DNA from: Candidatus Poribacteria bacterium
Lineage (GTDB): Bacteria; Poribacteria; WGA-4E; WGA-3G
Direction of reading: 5' to 3'
DNA: 64,000 nucleotides
Assembly (NCBI GenBank): GCA_022394755.1
Contig: JAGFCA010000011.1
Span: 1-64,000 of the forward strand
Shown: positions 8,404-18,001 of the stretch, one piece after another
How positions within the stretch are numbered: position 1 is the first letter of the stretch
How the letters are laid out: each line of letters starts with the position of its first letter
Position numbers and translations under genes: made by a program
The notes under the pieces: generated by a model
Database searches by the model: none
What the model was told of the DNA's origin: nothing
Seen by the model: the letters and a program-made list of their open reading frames with translations, nothing else

Positions 8404-9723
8404 TTACAAGTTCACACTATACTCAATTTTGTGCGATTGCACAATCTGTGCAATCGCACTAATGACCTCCTCAATTTCGTCTTCCTCTAAGCATGAATAT
8501 GCTATGCGAAGATCTCTTTCACCAAGTGATATCGTGCCAATCCCATATTCATGAAGAAGTGCTTGTCGTACTTTTTCTGCATTCGATAACCTTAGATTTA
8601 AACAGATAAAATATCCTGCGTGACTTGGGTAAACTTCCCATAAGCCAGCATATTTCTTATTAGTTGCAATCAGTTTTGCTTTTTCAGCACGGGTTTTAAG
8701 GATTTCATAATTCTTTCGTTTTTCCTCTTCATAATTTGATGACTTCATTGCCTTAAGTATTATGGACTGTGAAAGTTGTGCAGCCCCAGAAGTATTTGTA
8801 CGGATAATACCACTTAATTTTTCTTCAATTCCAGACATAACCTGATCTTTGAATGCAAATGTGAGAAACCCAACACGTAATCCCCACGCATATTCTTCCT
8901 TGGTTGCTCCATCAATTTTTACTGGGACTACATTCGGATGACATCCAACCAACTTGCTAAAAATAGATTCATGCATCACTTCTGAATCATACCAAAATCC
9001 AGCATAAGCATCATCTACCATTACCAGAATATTACAACCACAATCTGCACAATCCACGATTGATTCTACTATTTCACTCGCTTCTGTTTCGGTAATTGAA
9101 TATCCTGTAGGATTATGAGGAAAATTCAGCAGAATCAGGAGTTTTTCGTCTGTATGCTCTAATAGTGTCCGTTTAAAACCATCGATATTGAATTTTTTGA
9201 CTGTATTGAAAAACGTATAGGTGCTAACCTCAGCTCCCATTTTCGTTTCAAACAAGAGTCTGTAATTTCCCCAAATCATATCTGGAAGAATTAGTTTATC
9301 CCCGCTGTTGACAAATAAATCTGCAAGTATACTAAATCCTTGAGTCATTCCACTGGTCACAACTGGTAGATTAAATTCTATATTTTCGAGTAGAGGATTC
9401 TCCTTTCTAATATGAGCTTGCCATAAAGTACGCAACTCAGTATTTCCTAATATTGGAGGATAAGCAAAAGCACTTTCTACTGATAGATCCGGAATTAGTT
9501 GTCGTAAAACATCAAGACTCATCAACTGATTGTCTTTAATTGCTATGGCACGAGTCGCATTTAAACTATCAGCTTTTTCTTGGACTTCCGCACTTTGTCT
9601 TAGAATCCCTTTGGGTAAATAAATTCGTTTACCTAAATCGGAAAACAGGGAATAAACCACTGGAGAGAGATTCTTCATTAATTCATTAAGTTCTACTGCT
9701 ATAGGGTTTAAGGGTTGCATCAT
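8404..9723 (-). CDS. Class I/II (fold type I) PLP-dependent aminotransferase
   Basis: The 439-residue protein shows the aspartate-aminotransferase fold: NFPHNPTGYS with the conserved Asn and Pro, VDDAYAGFWYD with the Asp and Tyr that hold the PLP ring, and KIDGATKEEYAWGLRVGF, in which the second Lys forms the aldimine and Arg binds phosphate. The C-terminal RIAYSC contains the substrate-carboxylate Arg. There is no signal peptide. It is convergent with the secreted beta-sandwich gene, and the two ends are ten bases apart. The amino donor and acceptor cannot be told from sequence. Confidence 0.88.
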   Translation of the reverse strand: MMQPLNPIAVELNELMKNLSPVVYSLFSDLGKRIYLPKGILRQSAEVQEKADSLNATRAIAIKDNQLMSLDVLRQLIPDLSVESAFAYPPILGNTELRTLWQAHIRKENPLLENIEFNLPVVTSGMTQGFSILADLFVNSGDKLILPDMIWGNYRLLFETKMGAEVSTYTFFNTVKKFNIDGFKRTLLEHTDEKLLILLNFPHNPTGYSITETEASEIVESIVDCADCGCNILVMVDDAYAGFWYDSEVMHESIFSKLVGCHPNVVPVKIDGATKEEYAWGLRVGFLTFAFKDQVMSGIEEKLSGIIRTNTSGAAQLSQSIILKAMKSSNYEEEKRKNYEILKTRAEKAKLIATNKKYAGLWEVYPSHAGYFICLNLRLSNAEKVRQALLHEYGIGTISLGERDLRIAYSCLEEDEIEEVISAIAQIVQSHKIEYSVNL

Positions 9724-10064
9724 TTAAAAATATGTGTATACTAAAGGTTATATAGGTTACAAAATGTATCTGTTAATTATGATTCAACAAATATATCGGC
9801 AATTCAATATCAGACCTCGGAAGTGCGGTTTTCACCTGCATATAATCTCGGTGAATGACTATTTACAATCACATTGACGATTTCGCTAATTCACTGAACA
9901 TTCCACATGCCTGATAAGACTTCTCCGATAAAATACCCAATTAATAATTTATCGTCATTACAGATAAGGTAATTGTGTCTACCTATATACTTAATGTCAA
10001 TCAATTTGTTTATAAACATCGATTATTAGGATTACTACCTCTACGGAAATATGAGTATTGAAAA
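9724..10064. other. Intergenic region without a recognisable gene
   Basis: About 340 AT-rich bases lie between the divergent aminotransferase and a membrane-anchored protein gene. It presumably holds both promoters. No tRNA, hairpin terminator or open frame worth naming was seen. Confidence 0.5.
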
Positions 10065-11162
10065 ATGAAATCTCTTATTAAAGGACTACTCTGGTTAATC
10101 TTCATTCTCACTATAATTGGCTTCTGCGCAAGTGTTTATATTCTCAATGCCCCCGCAGCTCCTAAAGATGGAGAAGCAAAATTACAAGTACATCAGCGAA
10201 CTGCACTCCGTGGTAGACCGACTGTTAATTCAAGACCGATTTTATATACAAAAGATGTTTTCATATTTAGTATTAATAAGCAACATCTTAGTAATTTGAA
10301 CAGTGGAATTCTCAACAGAGAATTGCTGTTTAGCATTGCCTTAGGACAAAGAACAAACTTTAGTCCAGAACTTTTAGATAAAGAACTACAACAGAAATTT
10401 GACTGGATGCAGACTTTTCTAAATTCCGCTCCTGACATAAAATTTAGTTCAGGTAAACCTACAATTAAGGTCATCTTAAGTGGCAATGATTGGATATTGA
10501 CTGATAAATCTGGGGCAAGTTTTATAATTGAGAAAGTTGGTAATCAACTGGATGTATATCTACCAGATTTGCGAGAGGAATTCAACAATAATAAGATCTC
10601 TCTTTCTGAAAATTTGGAATTCTCAATTGAAAAAGTTGGAACACAGTGGATGATTAAAGATCGGGACACAACTCAAGTTTATGAAATTAGACTTAAAAAC
10701 AACAAACTCGATGTATTTCAACAATCAAAATATCCTATTCAAACATACCTATTCAAAGTTGATATTGCATCATTGGAATCAATAAGTAATGGTAATATAA
10801 CACAAGATATTAAAAACGGTTTTTCAAATATAAAGGCACCATTAACCTCTAAAGCAATTTTGACAAGTGTAGAGATAGGAGTAAAATGGAAGATAACTGA
10901 TGGATACCAGTTTTATCAAATACATAAAGAGGAGAATTCGCTAAAGGTATATCTCGATCTTGATAGTTCATGGATCCTTGTCCGAGTTAATGATACTCTT
11001 AAAGGTTGGGTACAAAGGATTACTGGCACTATTCACACACCTCCTAAACCTGTATTAAGTTCACGGCAGCAATTAAAGGTAAAGTTGCTTACACTCTTTG
11101 GACAAATTAACGAGATGATGGGAAATTCTGATGCGACTGATACTGACATTACAGAGAAATAA
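10065..11162 (+). CDS. Membrane-anchored protein with three internal repeats
   Basis: The 365-residue protein starts with an uncleaved signal anchor (residues 4-28, LIKGLLWLIFILTIIGFCASV) and is otherwise soluble, probably in the periplasm. Three diverged repeats of about 28 residues share the pattern W-x-I-x-D, then I-x-K, then L-x-V-Y/F-L: NDWILTDKSG, TQWMIKDRDT and VKWKITDGYQ, followed respectively by NQLDVYL, NKLDVFQ and NSLKVYL. Near the C terminus, WILVRVNDTLKGWVQ resembles an SH3b segment. I do not recognise the family. A GT4 gene follows after 85 bases. Confidence 0.65.
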   Translation: MKSLIKGLLWLIFILTIIGFCASVYILNAPAAPKDGEAKLQVHQRTALRGRPTVNSRPILYTKDVFIFSINKQHLSNLNSGILNRELLFSIALGQRTNFSPELLDKELQQKFDWMQTFLNSAPDIKFSSGKPTIKVILSGNDWILTDKSGASFIIEKVGNQLDVYLPDLREEFNNNKISLSENLEFSIEKVGTQWMIKDRDTTQVYEIRLKNNKLDVFQQSKYPIQTYLFKVDIASLESISNGNITQDIKNGFSNIKAPLTSKAILTSVEIGVKWKITDGYQFYQIHKEENSLKVYLDLDSSWILVRVNDTLKGWVQRITGTIHTPPKPVLSSRQQLKVKLLTLFGQINEMMGNSDATDTDITEK

Positions 11163-11247
11163 AACCTATCTTTAAACCAAGGAATTTCTATTACAATAAT
11201 GTGGTTAAAAGAATCACTATTTAAGGTGTTTCGATAGGGGTCTATAA

Positions 11248-12444
11248 ATGAAGATCTTATTTCTCTCTCCCACCTTACCATATCCTCTAACTGATGGGGG
11301 GCGAATACGCGTATTTAACCTTCTCAAACAAATCGCTATCGAAAATGATGTAACTTTATTAGCGTTGGAAACACAAGATTCAGATAAAGATAGTATTACA
11401 AATATACAAGATTTAGACGTTAAGGTTCATCTTGTAGAAAATGATACTTCTCCCCCAACTATTTCAATCAATACCATAATTTCATCTCTCATTAACAAAA
11501 AACCAATAACGGTAACCCGATATGATATCTCTGCATACAAACAAAAATTTAAAGAACTTTTAAATACCCAGAGTTATGATGTTGTCCACTATGAAATGTT
11601 ACATACCGCACAGTTTCATGTTGAAACTGACCTACCCAGTGTTCTATCCCTTCAAAATGTAGATTCAGCGATCTGGGGTAGACTCCAACAGGAGACTATA
11701 AACCCATTTTATAAATTAGCTTATTGGACACAATTTCGCGCATTTAAACAATATGAAGCAACGTTATGTCCATTGTTCAATGTTGTTACATGTACTTCTG
11801 ATATTGATGCTGCAGAATTCCATCAATATTGTTCGGATAATCGTGTGGTAGTAATTCCAAACGGTGTAGATGTTACACATTTTTCACCTGAAACTACATC
11901 TCAAGCATTAGCACACTTAATCTATATAGGGAGCATGGATTGGTTTCCTAATGAGGATGCGGTTACTTTCTTTTCTAAAGAGGTATTACCAATAATCCAA
12001 AAGAGTGTGCCAGATGTGAGATTTACAATCGTTGGCGGTAACCCATCTGAACGCATCCTACAATTAGCAAAAGAGGAAGCAATAGAAGTAACTGGACGAG
12101 TTCCCGAAATTAAACCATATTTCGCGAAGGCAACAATTTTTGTTGTACCATTAAGGATTGGTAGCGGCACACGGCTAAAGATATTAGAAGCACTTGCTAT
12201 GGGAAAGGCAGTAGTTTCTACTACTGTTGGGGCTGAAGGTTTATCACTTCAGAATAGGGAAGAAATTATCATTGCTGATGAACCCGTTAATTTTGCTGAA
12301 GAGGTTGTCCGTTTACTTACTATTCCATCCTTACGAAATGAAATTGGCAAAAATGGACGTAAAAAAGTAGAACAAGAATATGATTGGCGGAACATCGCAG
12401 AGAAATTGATTGGTATTTATGAATCCGTTATAAGTGACAATTGA
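11248..12444 (+). CDS. GT4-family glycosyltransferase
   Basis: The 398-residue protein is a GT-B fold retaining glycosyltransferase. The N-terminal domain opens with FLSPTLPYPLTDGGRIR, the glycine-rich acceptor-side loop. The C-terminal domain contains VIPNGVDVTHF, YIGSMDWFPN, FTIVGGNPS and the E-x7-E donor-binding motif in GSGTRLKILEALAMGKAVV. It is soluble and probably acts at the membrane surface in making an envelope or exported glycan. Its end is followed by a strong terminator. The donor sugar is unknown. Confidence 0.9.
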   Translation: MKILFLSPTLPYPLTDGGRIRVFNLLKQIAIENDVTLLALETQDSDKDSITNIQDLDVKVHLVENDTSPPTISINTIISSLINKKPITVTRYDISAYKQKFKELLNTQSYDVVHYEMLHTAQFHVETDLPSVLSLQNVDSAIWGRLQQETINPFYKLAYWTQFRAFKQYEATLCPLFNVVTCTSDIDAAEFHQYCSDNRVVVIPNGVDVTHFSPETTSQALAHLIYIGSMDWFPNEDAVTFFSKEVLPIIQKSVPDVRFTIVGGNPSERILQLAKEEAIEVTGRVPEIKPYFAKATIFVVPLRIGSGTRLKILEALAMGKAVVSTTVGAEGLSLQNREEIIIADEPVNFAEEVVRLLTIPSLRNEIGKNGRKKVEQEYDWRNIAEKLIGIYESVISDN

Positions 12445-12470
12445 TTTAATCTGATATTACATGAGAAAGT

Positions 12471-12498
12471 AAGGGGTGGCTATAGAAATCCACCCCTT
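12471..12498. terminator. Bidirectional hairpin terminator
   Basis: The 9-base arms aaggggtgg (12471-12479) and ccacccctt (12490-12498) pair perfectly around a 10-base loop. It lies between the convergent glycosyltransferase and PhyH genes, with short T-rich sequence on the right, so it can end transcription from both sides. Confidence 0.8.
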
Positions 12499-12506
12499 TA
12501 TTAGTC

Positions 12507-13676
12507 TTAACCTTCTTCTTTATTTTCTGACGCTTCTTCAGCAGCTTTCTTTTCTAACTCACCTCGCCACCCAAGTACCATACCAGATCTAATATGTTTT
12601 ATATCAAAACCTGTGTAACGATCTTCAAGGGTATCGCCGAGTTTCTGTGTTGCTGCCCAACGGTCCCATGCAATTTTCATCCACTCGTGTGGTAATGCTT
12701 CTCGTACCGCTGGATCAAGCTGCCAAGCATGGCGAACATCAGCAACAGAAGGTTCATCCGTAGACTCACCACCCCATTTTGACCAACCTATTGACAGTGT
12801 ATTCCTTTCACGTTCAGGTACACAGTGTCCAGTGTGGATTGCTGTACCATTCCGAATGAGTGCTTCACCAGCTCTAAGCCGAATTGCAACTTGACCTGGT
12901 AACGGATCTGTTCCATTCCAACTCGGGGTATACGGAACACCTTGATCTTTCATTGACTTTGGCAACAACACATCATGCTCATAAGGTGTACGCCATCTAT
13001 TGTGACTCCCAGGTACCATCTCATGACATTCGTCATCTGTAAGAGCAAGGAACATACTTACGCCATTACGCTCTTTGATACTCTTCTCATTATTTTCTTG
13101 GATTTCCTTCCAACGAATACGTTCTACTTCCTCAGAGTATGCTTCAGGACCATCACCCCGTACTTCCTTCTGTGCAAAGTAACCTTTACCTGTACCCCAC
13201 CAAGTTGTATCTCTGTGCCAACCCAACTTGTTTTCATGGGTTCTCGGATTTGCCCATAATAGTGTTCCTCTGAATGTAAGATCTTCTGGTTGAAGCCCGT
13301 GACACCAAGATGCAACAAAATCTAAAAACTCTGTTGAACCATGAAATTCATTAAAACTCGGTTCCCCAAAAGCTGGATGTATAATCCCACGTAATGCCCA
13401 CGGTTGCTCCTCGCCTGTTCGATGTATAAACCCTTTCGAACAGTCGATAACATCATATTTATTTTCTGGTGCACAAGCTTGTGTTACACGTCGTCCTGCT
13501 TCACGAAGAATTGGGATCCAAGGACTATCAACAAAATCGTTAATGATGACATATCCATGTTCTTTCAAATGTTCTAATCGTTCTGGTGTGCCACCAGGTG
13601 CTGAATGTTCTGGATTAAAATCTGCAAAAGATGTAGCTCGATAAGTTTCTTGCGTTTGAGATTCATTCGCTTCCAT
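12507..13676 (-). CDS. Phytanoyl-CoA dioxygenase (PhyH) family protein, long form
   Basis: The 389-residue protein has the Fe(II) ligands HRD in LGWHRDTTWW near residue 178 and the distal His in AIHTGHC near 285, with an Arg-rich strand after it (VPERERNTLSIGWS). VPGSHNRWRTP is the typical PhyH block before the distal strand. The tail is acidic and low in complexity (KKAAEEASENKEEG). It is larger than the other PhyH at 6937 and only distantly similar. The start follows a GAAGGA sequence on the minus strand. The substrate is unknown. Confidence 0.87.
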   Translation of the reverse strand: MEANESQTQETYRATSFADFNPEHSAPGGTPERLEHLKEHGYVIINDFVDSPWIPILREAGRRVTQACAPENKYDVIDCSKGFIHRTGEEQPWALRGIIHPAFGEPSFNEFHGSTEFLDFVASWCHGLQPEDLTFRGTLLWANPRTHENKLGWHRDTTWWGTGKGYFAQKEVRGDGPEAYSEEVERIRWKEIQENNEKSIKERNGVSMFLALTDDECHEMVPGSHNRWRTPYEHDVLLPKSMKDQGVPYTPSWNGTDPLPGQVAIRLRAGEALIRNGTAIHTGHCVPERERNTLSIGWSKWGGESTDEPSVADVRHAWQLDPAVREALPHEWMKIAWDRWAATQKLGDTLEDRYTGFDIKHIRSGMVLGWRGELEKKAAEEASENKEEG

Positions 13677-14451
13677 TTTATTCCTTCCTTCCGATAAAAA
13701 ATACCAAGTTCATTTCTTGGTAAAATACTCGGTCATGAAAAGTTGGTATGGTTGTTAAGAACTCACTCGTATACCACTATCTCAGAATTATTACATTAAA
13801 GGTTAATTTTGTCAAAATTCTTATACACGATATTTGAAAAAGAATATATACATCTCTAAAAATTGTCTTATAATTTCACACAACATACCATTTTGAGAGT
13901 ATAGGTGTGTGTAAAGTTCTTGGTATAAAGATATTATAAGGTCTATGGAAAATTCATAGGAGATATTCTAACTATCCAATACATTTAGAATAAGATTAAG
14001 ACTAAAAAAATACATCCCAAACATAATAAGTTAATATAACTATAACATACGTGATTCACGAAGATTTGGTGTCTATAAATTTATAAACCCTTATAGAATA
14101 AGGATACGTAAAATTGCTCCGTGCAGGTTTTCGTGAAAGTGGCATCATTATTAAACGAAACAAATTAACAACTTTAGGGCTGAACCAGTTCTTACAATAA
14201 AAGTCCAACCGAAAACTAAAAACTATAAACCAAAAAACTAAACACTAATGATTATTAGGATAATTAATGTATCCGAACACACAGATTGTGTGAATATTCT
14301 GACAAAAACTATATATCTTTCAATAGAATGACTTTTTTCTCATTATCCACATTTTGTGTTAATATGATATAATAGGATAACTGAATCAGTTTAGTATCTT
14401 ATCACACCATCAGGTATATGCATTATATTCAATTAAAACAGAGAAATACAA
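13677..14451. other. Long intergenic region, no gene seen
   Basis: About 775 AT-rich bases lie between divergent genes. They include runs of the type aaaactataaac near 14210-14240 that recur near 63750, and a gtgattca motif near 14050 seen in other gaps. One 33-codon open stretch around 14107-14205 is not supported as a gene. A TATAAT hexamer at 14368-14373 may serve the next gene, though I see no good -35. Confidence 0.5.
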
Positions 14452-15495
14452 ATGTTGAAAAAGATAAGAAAGAAAAAATTCTTTTTCTCATCTATGCTAA
14501 ATCTATTATTTCTACTCATTGGGTATACATCATTGGTTTATGCTGATGCTCCATCAACACAGAAAATACTGTTTTCATCAACACGTGATGGCAATTGGGA
14601 GATTTACATGATGAATCCAGATGGTTCAAATCAAGTGAACTTGACCCAACATCCATCAAATGATTTTGAAGCTGTATGGTCTCCAACAGGCGAACAGATA
14701 CTTTTCGTTTCTGATCGCGGAGGTAAAGGTATACAGGATCTATATTTAATGGATTCTAATGGTTCCAATCATAGACGAGTATTCAAACGAAAAACAAATG
14801 TAGATAAAAGAAGTCCTGCCTGGTCTCCAGATGGAAATCAGTATGTGTTTTGGTCAGTGAATCACGATCGTCATGAATACGATCTTTATCTTGCAACGTT
14901 TGGTGATGAAAATGTTGAACGTCTTCCGTATTGTATGTCCCCTGAATGGTCACCAGATGGATCAGAGATTTCTTGTACTGTTTCACATGTATCGGGCAGA
15001 CGGCTTAAATATATCAATTTACGCACACGAAAAATGGAACAACCTATTCGTGACAAGACTCTCCAATGGCAAAATACCCCATCTTGGGCGAAAACTGGTG
15101 GTCGACTTGCCATTTCAGGCAACAAACATAAAATACCTGTCGAATTGGATAGGGATCTACATAATGCATGGAACGATAAAACAACAATCTATATTGTAAA
15201 TAGAGACGGAACAGGTCTACGCCAACTCGTTGATGAAGTTGGTCCACCTGCATCAATACCTGAAATATCACCTGATGGTTTGGAACTTATTTACACACAG
15301 GAAATTATAGGTAGGCAACAAATTTTCAAATTGAATATTAATACGGGTGACCGTATACAATTAACTGATACTGGTGCAATTTCTCGTCAGGCAAATATCG
15401 GGGGAGATTGGTTTGATCCTGCATTTAAGTCGTTGCCAGTTAATCCACAAACAAATCAAATTACGTCAACGTGGGGACAACTGAAAATGAAGTAA
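14452..15495 (+). CDS. Secreted TolB-like beta-propeller protein with a W-G-x-L-K tail
   Basis: The 347-residue product has a signal peptide after a lysine-rich start (MLKKIRKKKFFF, hydrophobic to about residue 31, ending VYADA). PD40 repeats follow: FSSTRDGNWEIYMMNPDGSN, WSPTGEQILFVSDRGG, WSPDGNQYVFWS, WSPDGSEISCT, WAKTGGRLAIS and ISPDGLELIYTQE, consistent with a six-bladed propeller as in TolB or WD40-like PD40 proteins. The C terminus TNQITSTWGQLKMK is the tail shared by four exported proteins in the window. It is likely an extracytoplasmic binding protein; no enzyme motif was seen. Confidence 0.8.
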   Translation: MLKKIRKKKFFFSSMLNLLFLLIGYTSLVYADAPSTQKILFSSTRDGNWEIYMMNPDGSNQVNLTQHPSNDFEAVWSPTGEQILFVSDRGGKGIQDLYLMDSNGSNHRRVFKRKTNVDKRSPAWSPDGNQYVFWSVNHDRHEYDLYLATFGDENVERLPYCMSPEWSPDGSEISCTVSHVSGRRLKYINLRTRKMEQPIRDKTLQWQNTPSWAKTGGRLAISGNKHKIPVELDRDLHNAWNDKTTIYIVNRDGTGLRQLVDEVGPPASIPEISPDGLELIYTQEIIGRQQIFKLNINTGDRIQLTDTGAISRQANIGGDWFDPAFKSLPVNPQTNQITSTWGQLKMK

Positions 15496-15632
15496 TATAT
15501 TCTTTATTCAGATTGTGCTACATAAATATTTAGTATCGTTCTTTTTCAATAATAGTGTCATATAACCTAAATTTGTTATTTCTTTAATTACTAAACTTCC
15601 CACTATGATGGGATTTAAATAGGAATACTCTA

Positions 15633-16013
15633 ATGACAATTAACAATAATAGTATAGAAATAGAAAAACAACTTGAAGTCTACCAAGAATGTATGGATGG
15701 AATACGTAAACAACTTGAAGCATATCAAGATGCTATGGCTACTTTACCAAAGTATTTTGAAGAGTTAAAAGAAACTATTGCCGGAATACCGAGACATACT
15801 GAGGAATTACGAAAAGCCATAGCAAGTGTAACAGGACATTCTGGTGACCTACTTGACGTTCTTGCAATAATATCACAACAATCTGAGAAACTACAAAAAG
15901 GTGTTGAAGGTATACCTAAACATTCCGTAGAAATTGAAAAGACTATAACAGGTATATCTGAGCATTCTGCAAAGTTGCAAACTACCATTTCAGATATCTT
16001 GAAAGATGATTAG
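15633..16013 (+). CDS. Coiled-coil protein built of 14-residue repeats
   Basis: The 126-residue protein has a strict period of 14 residues with an aliphatic residue at 10, 24, 38, 52, 66, 80, 94, 108 and 122. The pattern is I-x3-x-E-x-L-x3-I-x-G with frequent Gly/Ser-Ile-Pro/Ser-x-His at the joint (GIPRHTEELRKAIA, GIPKHSVEIEKTIT). This predicts a continuous helical bundle or coiled coil with regular breaks. There is no signal peptide or membrane segment. No family is recognised. It lies alone between the propeller gene and the DUF2088 operon. Confidence 0.6.
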   Translation: MTINNNSIEIEKQLEVYQECMDGIRKQLEAYQDAMATLPKYFEELKETIAGIPRHTEELRKAIASVTGHSGDLLDVLAIISQQSEKLQKGVEGIPKHSVEIEKTITGISEHSAKLQTTISDILKDD

Positions 16014-16125
16014 AATTGACATTTACACACAATTCATATCTTGCGTTCACACTATATTTTTGATAGAATTCTGTTTAGTCACATATTCCAAACTAACATA
16101 TACCAACCTATAAGGACGGCAATTA

Positions 16126-17391
16126 ATGGCACTTCCAAGAATGGCAAGAGTTAAGCAACATTTCGATGCACCCGTTCTCTCTAACCTGCCTGCAGCAATT
16201 CATGAAGAATTAGATCGGATAAACGCTACCAATATCATCCAATCAGGTGAATCAGTGGCAATCACTGCTGGAAGTCGCGGGGTAGCAAACATAGCAACAG
16301 CAGTAAAGTCAACTGTAGAATACTTAAAGAATCTCGGAGCAAAACCGTTTGTCGTACCTGCAATGGGAAGCCATGGCGGCGCAACAGCAGAAGGACAAAC
16401 AACCGTATTGGAACACTACGGTATTACAGAATCGACTGTTGGTGCTCCTGTAAAGGCAACGATGGATGTTGTTCAACTCGGTAGTATAAAAAATGCGGAT
16501 GCTGATGACTTACCTGTGTTTATGGACAGATATGCTGCTGAAGCAGATCATGTAATTCCACTCAATCGAATTAAGGCGCATACAGATTTCAACGGATCAA
16601 TAGAAAGCGGTGTTCTAAAAATGATGGTTATCGGACTTGGAAAACAACAAGGTGCTAACTACTATCATCGTGCTTTTTTCCAATACGGTCTCGAACATGT
16701 CATCACAGCTGTTGGCGGATTTATACTTGATACAGGTAAGATTGCATTTGGTATCGGCCTACTCGAAAATGCACATGAAGACACTGCAAAAGTTGTTGCT
16801 ATGCCAGCAAAGAATTTGCTCAGAACAGAACGAGAACTTCTGGTCGAAGCAAAATCTATGATGGGAAGACTTCCCTTTGATGAGCTTGATTTATTAATTG
16901 TGGATTGGTCAGGTAAGAATATCAGTGGAACAGGAATGGATACAAATGTCATTGGTAGAATGATGCAAAACTTTGAACCTGAACCTCTCAAACCTGCTAT
17001 TTTACGCATTTTTGTTCGTGATCTCACCGAGGAGAGTGACGGAAATGCCACAGGAATTGGACTCGCGGACTTCACAACTACACGATTGGTAGATCAAATT
17101 GATCGTCATTCGACATATATGAACGGTATCACTGCTTTGGGACCACAAAAATCAAAGATTCCATTTTATTACGATACCGATAAAGAAGCTATTGAAGTTG
17201 CACTGGAAACTATCGGATTAACAAAACCTGAGAACGCACGGGTAATTCGAATTGAAAGCACTTTGAGATTAACAGATCTTGATATATCAGAAGTTCTATT
17301 AAAGGATGTTGATTTACATTCAAATCTTGAAGTTGTCGGTGACACCCTACCTCTAAAATTTGATTCATCAAACAACCTGTTACCATTCTAA
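16126..17391 (+). CDS. DUF2088 (lactate racemase N-domain) protein
   Basis: The 421-residue protein belongs to the LarA-related DUF2088 group, seen in AGSRGVANI, VPAMGSHGGAT with its His near residue 88, PLNRIKAHTDFNG with a second His, and the Lys-containing SGVLKMMVIGLGK. Compared with true LarA, the first motif is SRG rather than D-D-x-S/T-R-P and the Lys loop is changed, so lactate racemase activity is doubtful. It is the first gene of a tight rightward run (15, 4 and 30 bases between genes) with UbiX, a UbiA-type prenyltransferase and a TIM-barrel protein. Confidence 0.8.
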   Translation: MALPRMARVKQHFDAPVLSNLPAAIHEELDRINATNIIQSGESVAITAGSRGVANIATAVKSTVEYLKNLGAKPFVVPAMGSHGGATAEGQTTVLEHYGITESTVGAPVKATMDVVQLGSIKNADADDLPVFMDRYAAEADHVIPLNRIKAHTDFNGSIESGVLKMMVIGLGKQQGANYYHRAFFQYGLEHVITAVGGFILDTGKIAFGIGLLENAHEDTAKVVAMPAKNLLRTERELLVEAKSMMGRLPFDELDLLIVDWSGKNISGTGMDTNVIGRMMQNFEPEPLKPAILRIFVRDLTEESDGNATGIGLADFTTTRLVDQIDRHSTYMNGITALGPQKSKIPFYYDTDKEAIEVALETIGLTKPENARVIRIESTLRLTDLDISEVLLKDVDLHSNLEVVGDTLPLKFDSSNNLLPF

Positions 17392-17406
17392 TCGGAGATT
17401 ATAGTA

Positions 17407-17997
17407 TTGAAAAGATTGATTGTTGGAATCACCGGAGCAAGTGCTGTAGTTTATGGTGTACGTTTACTTGAAGTGCTCTCAAAACGAGATGACATTGAAA
17501 TACATCTAACAATTTCTGCTTCAGGAGCACGCGCTCTATGTGAAGAACTTCAGATTGAAGTAGATATTGATAACTTCAAAATTGAATCACTACTAAACAC
17601 TCATAAGGCACAGGTAATATATCATCATCAAAGCGATATTGGTGCTTCTATTGCAAGTGGATCTTTCCGTACTGCTGGAATGATTGTTGTACCGTGTAGT
17701 ATGGGTACTGTTGCATCTATTGCTGCTGGTATATCCCGCAATCTAATTCAGCGTTCAGCAGATGTATGTATTAAGGAAAGAAGAAAGCTTGTTATTGTAC
17801 CGCGAGAGACACCACTCAGTTCTATCCATCTTGAAAATATGTTAAAACTATCTCAGAATGGTGTATGTGTCCTACCCGCGATGCCTGGATATTATCATTT
17901 TCCAAAAACTGTTGACGACCAAATTAACTTTATCGTAACAAAAATTTTAGATCAATTTGATATTGAATCTGGACTAACACAACGCTGGAAAGAGTAG
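17407..17997 (+). CDS. ubiX: Flavin prenyltransferase UbiX
   Basis: UbiX makes prenylated FMN, the cofactor of UbiD-type decarboxylases. The 196-residue protein has the flavin-binding start VGITGASAVVYGVRLLE, the dimethylallyl-phosphate region SGSFRTAGMIVVPCSMGTVA, and KLVIVPRETPLSSIHLENM with the conserved Arg-Glu-x-Pro. The start codon is TTG, supported by GGAG ten bases upstream. It is 15 bases after the DUF2088 gene. No UbiD is in the window, so its partner must be elsewhere. Confidence 0.93.
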   Translation: MKRLIVGITGASAVVYGVRLLEVLSKRDDIEIHLTISASGARALCEELQIEVDIDNFKIESLLNTHKAQVIYHHQSDIGASIASGSFRTAGMIVVPCSMGTVASIAAGISRNLIQRSADVCIKERRKLVIVPRETPLSSIHLENMLKLSQNGVCVLPAMPGYYHFPKTVDDQINFIVTKILDQFDIESGLTQRWKE

Positions 17998-18001
17998 AGA
18001 A

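Noticed and set aside
14107-14205. 33-codon stretch reading LLRAGFRESGIIIKRN
   Set aside because: It looks a little like protein sequence but has no start, no ribosome binding site and no second domain; at most a tiny relic.
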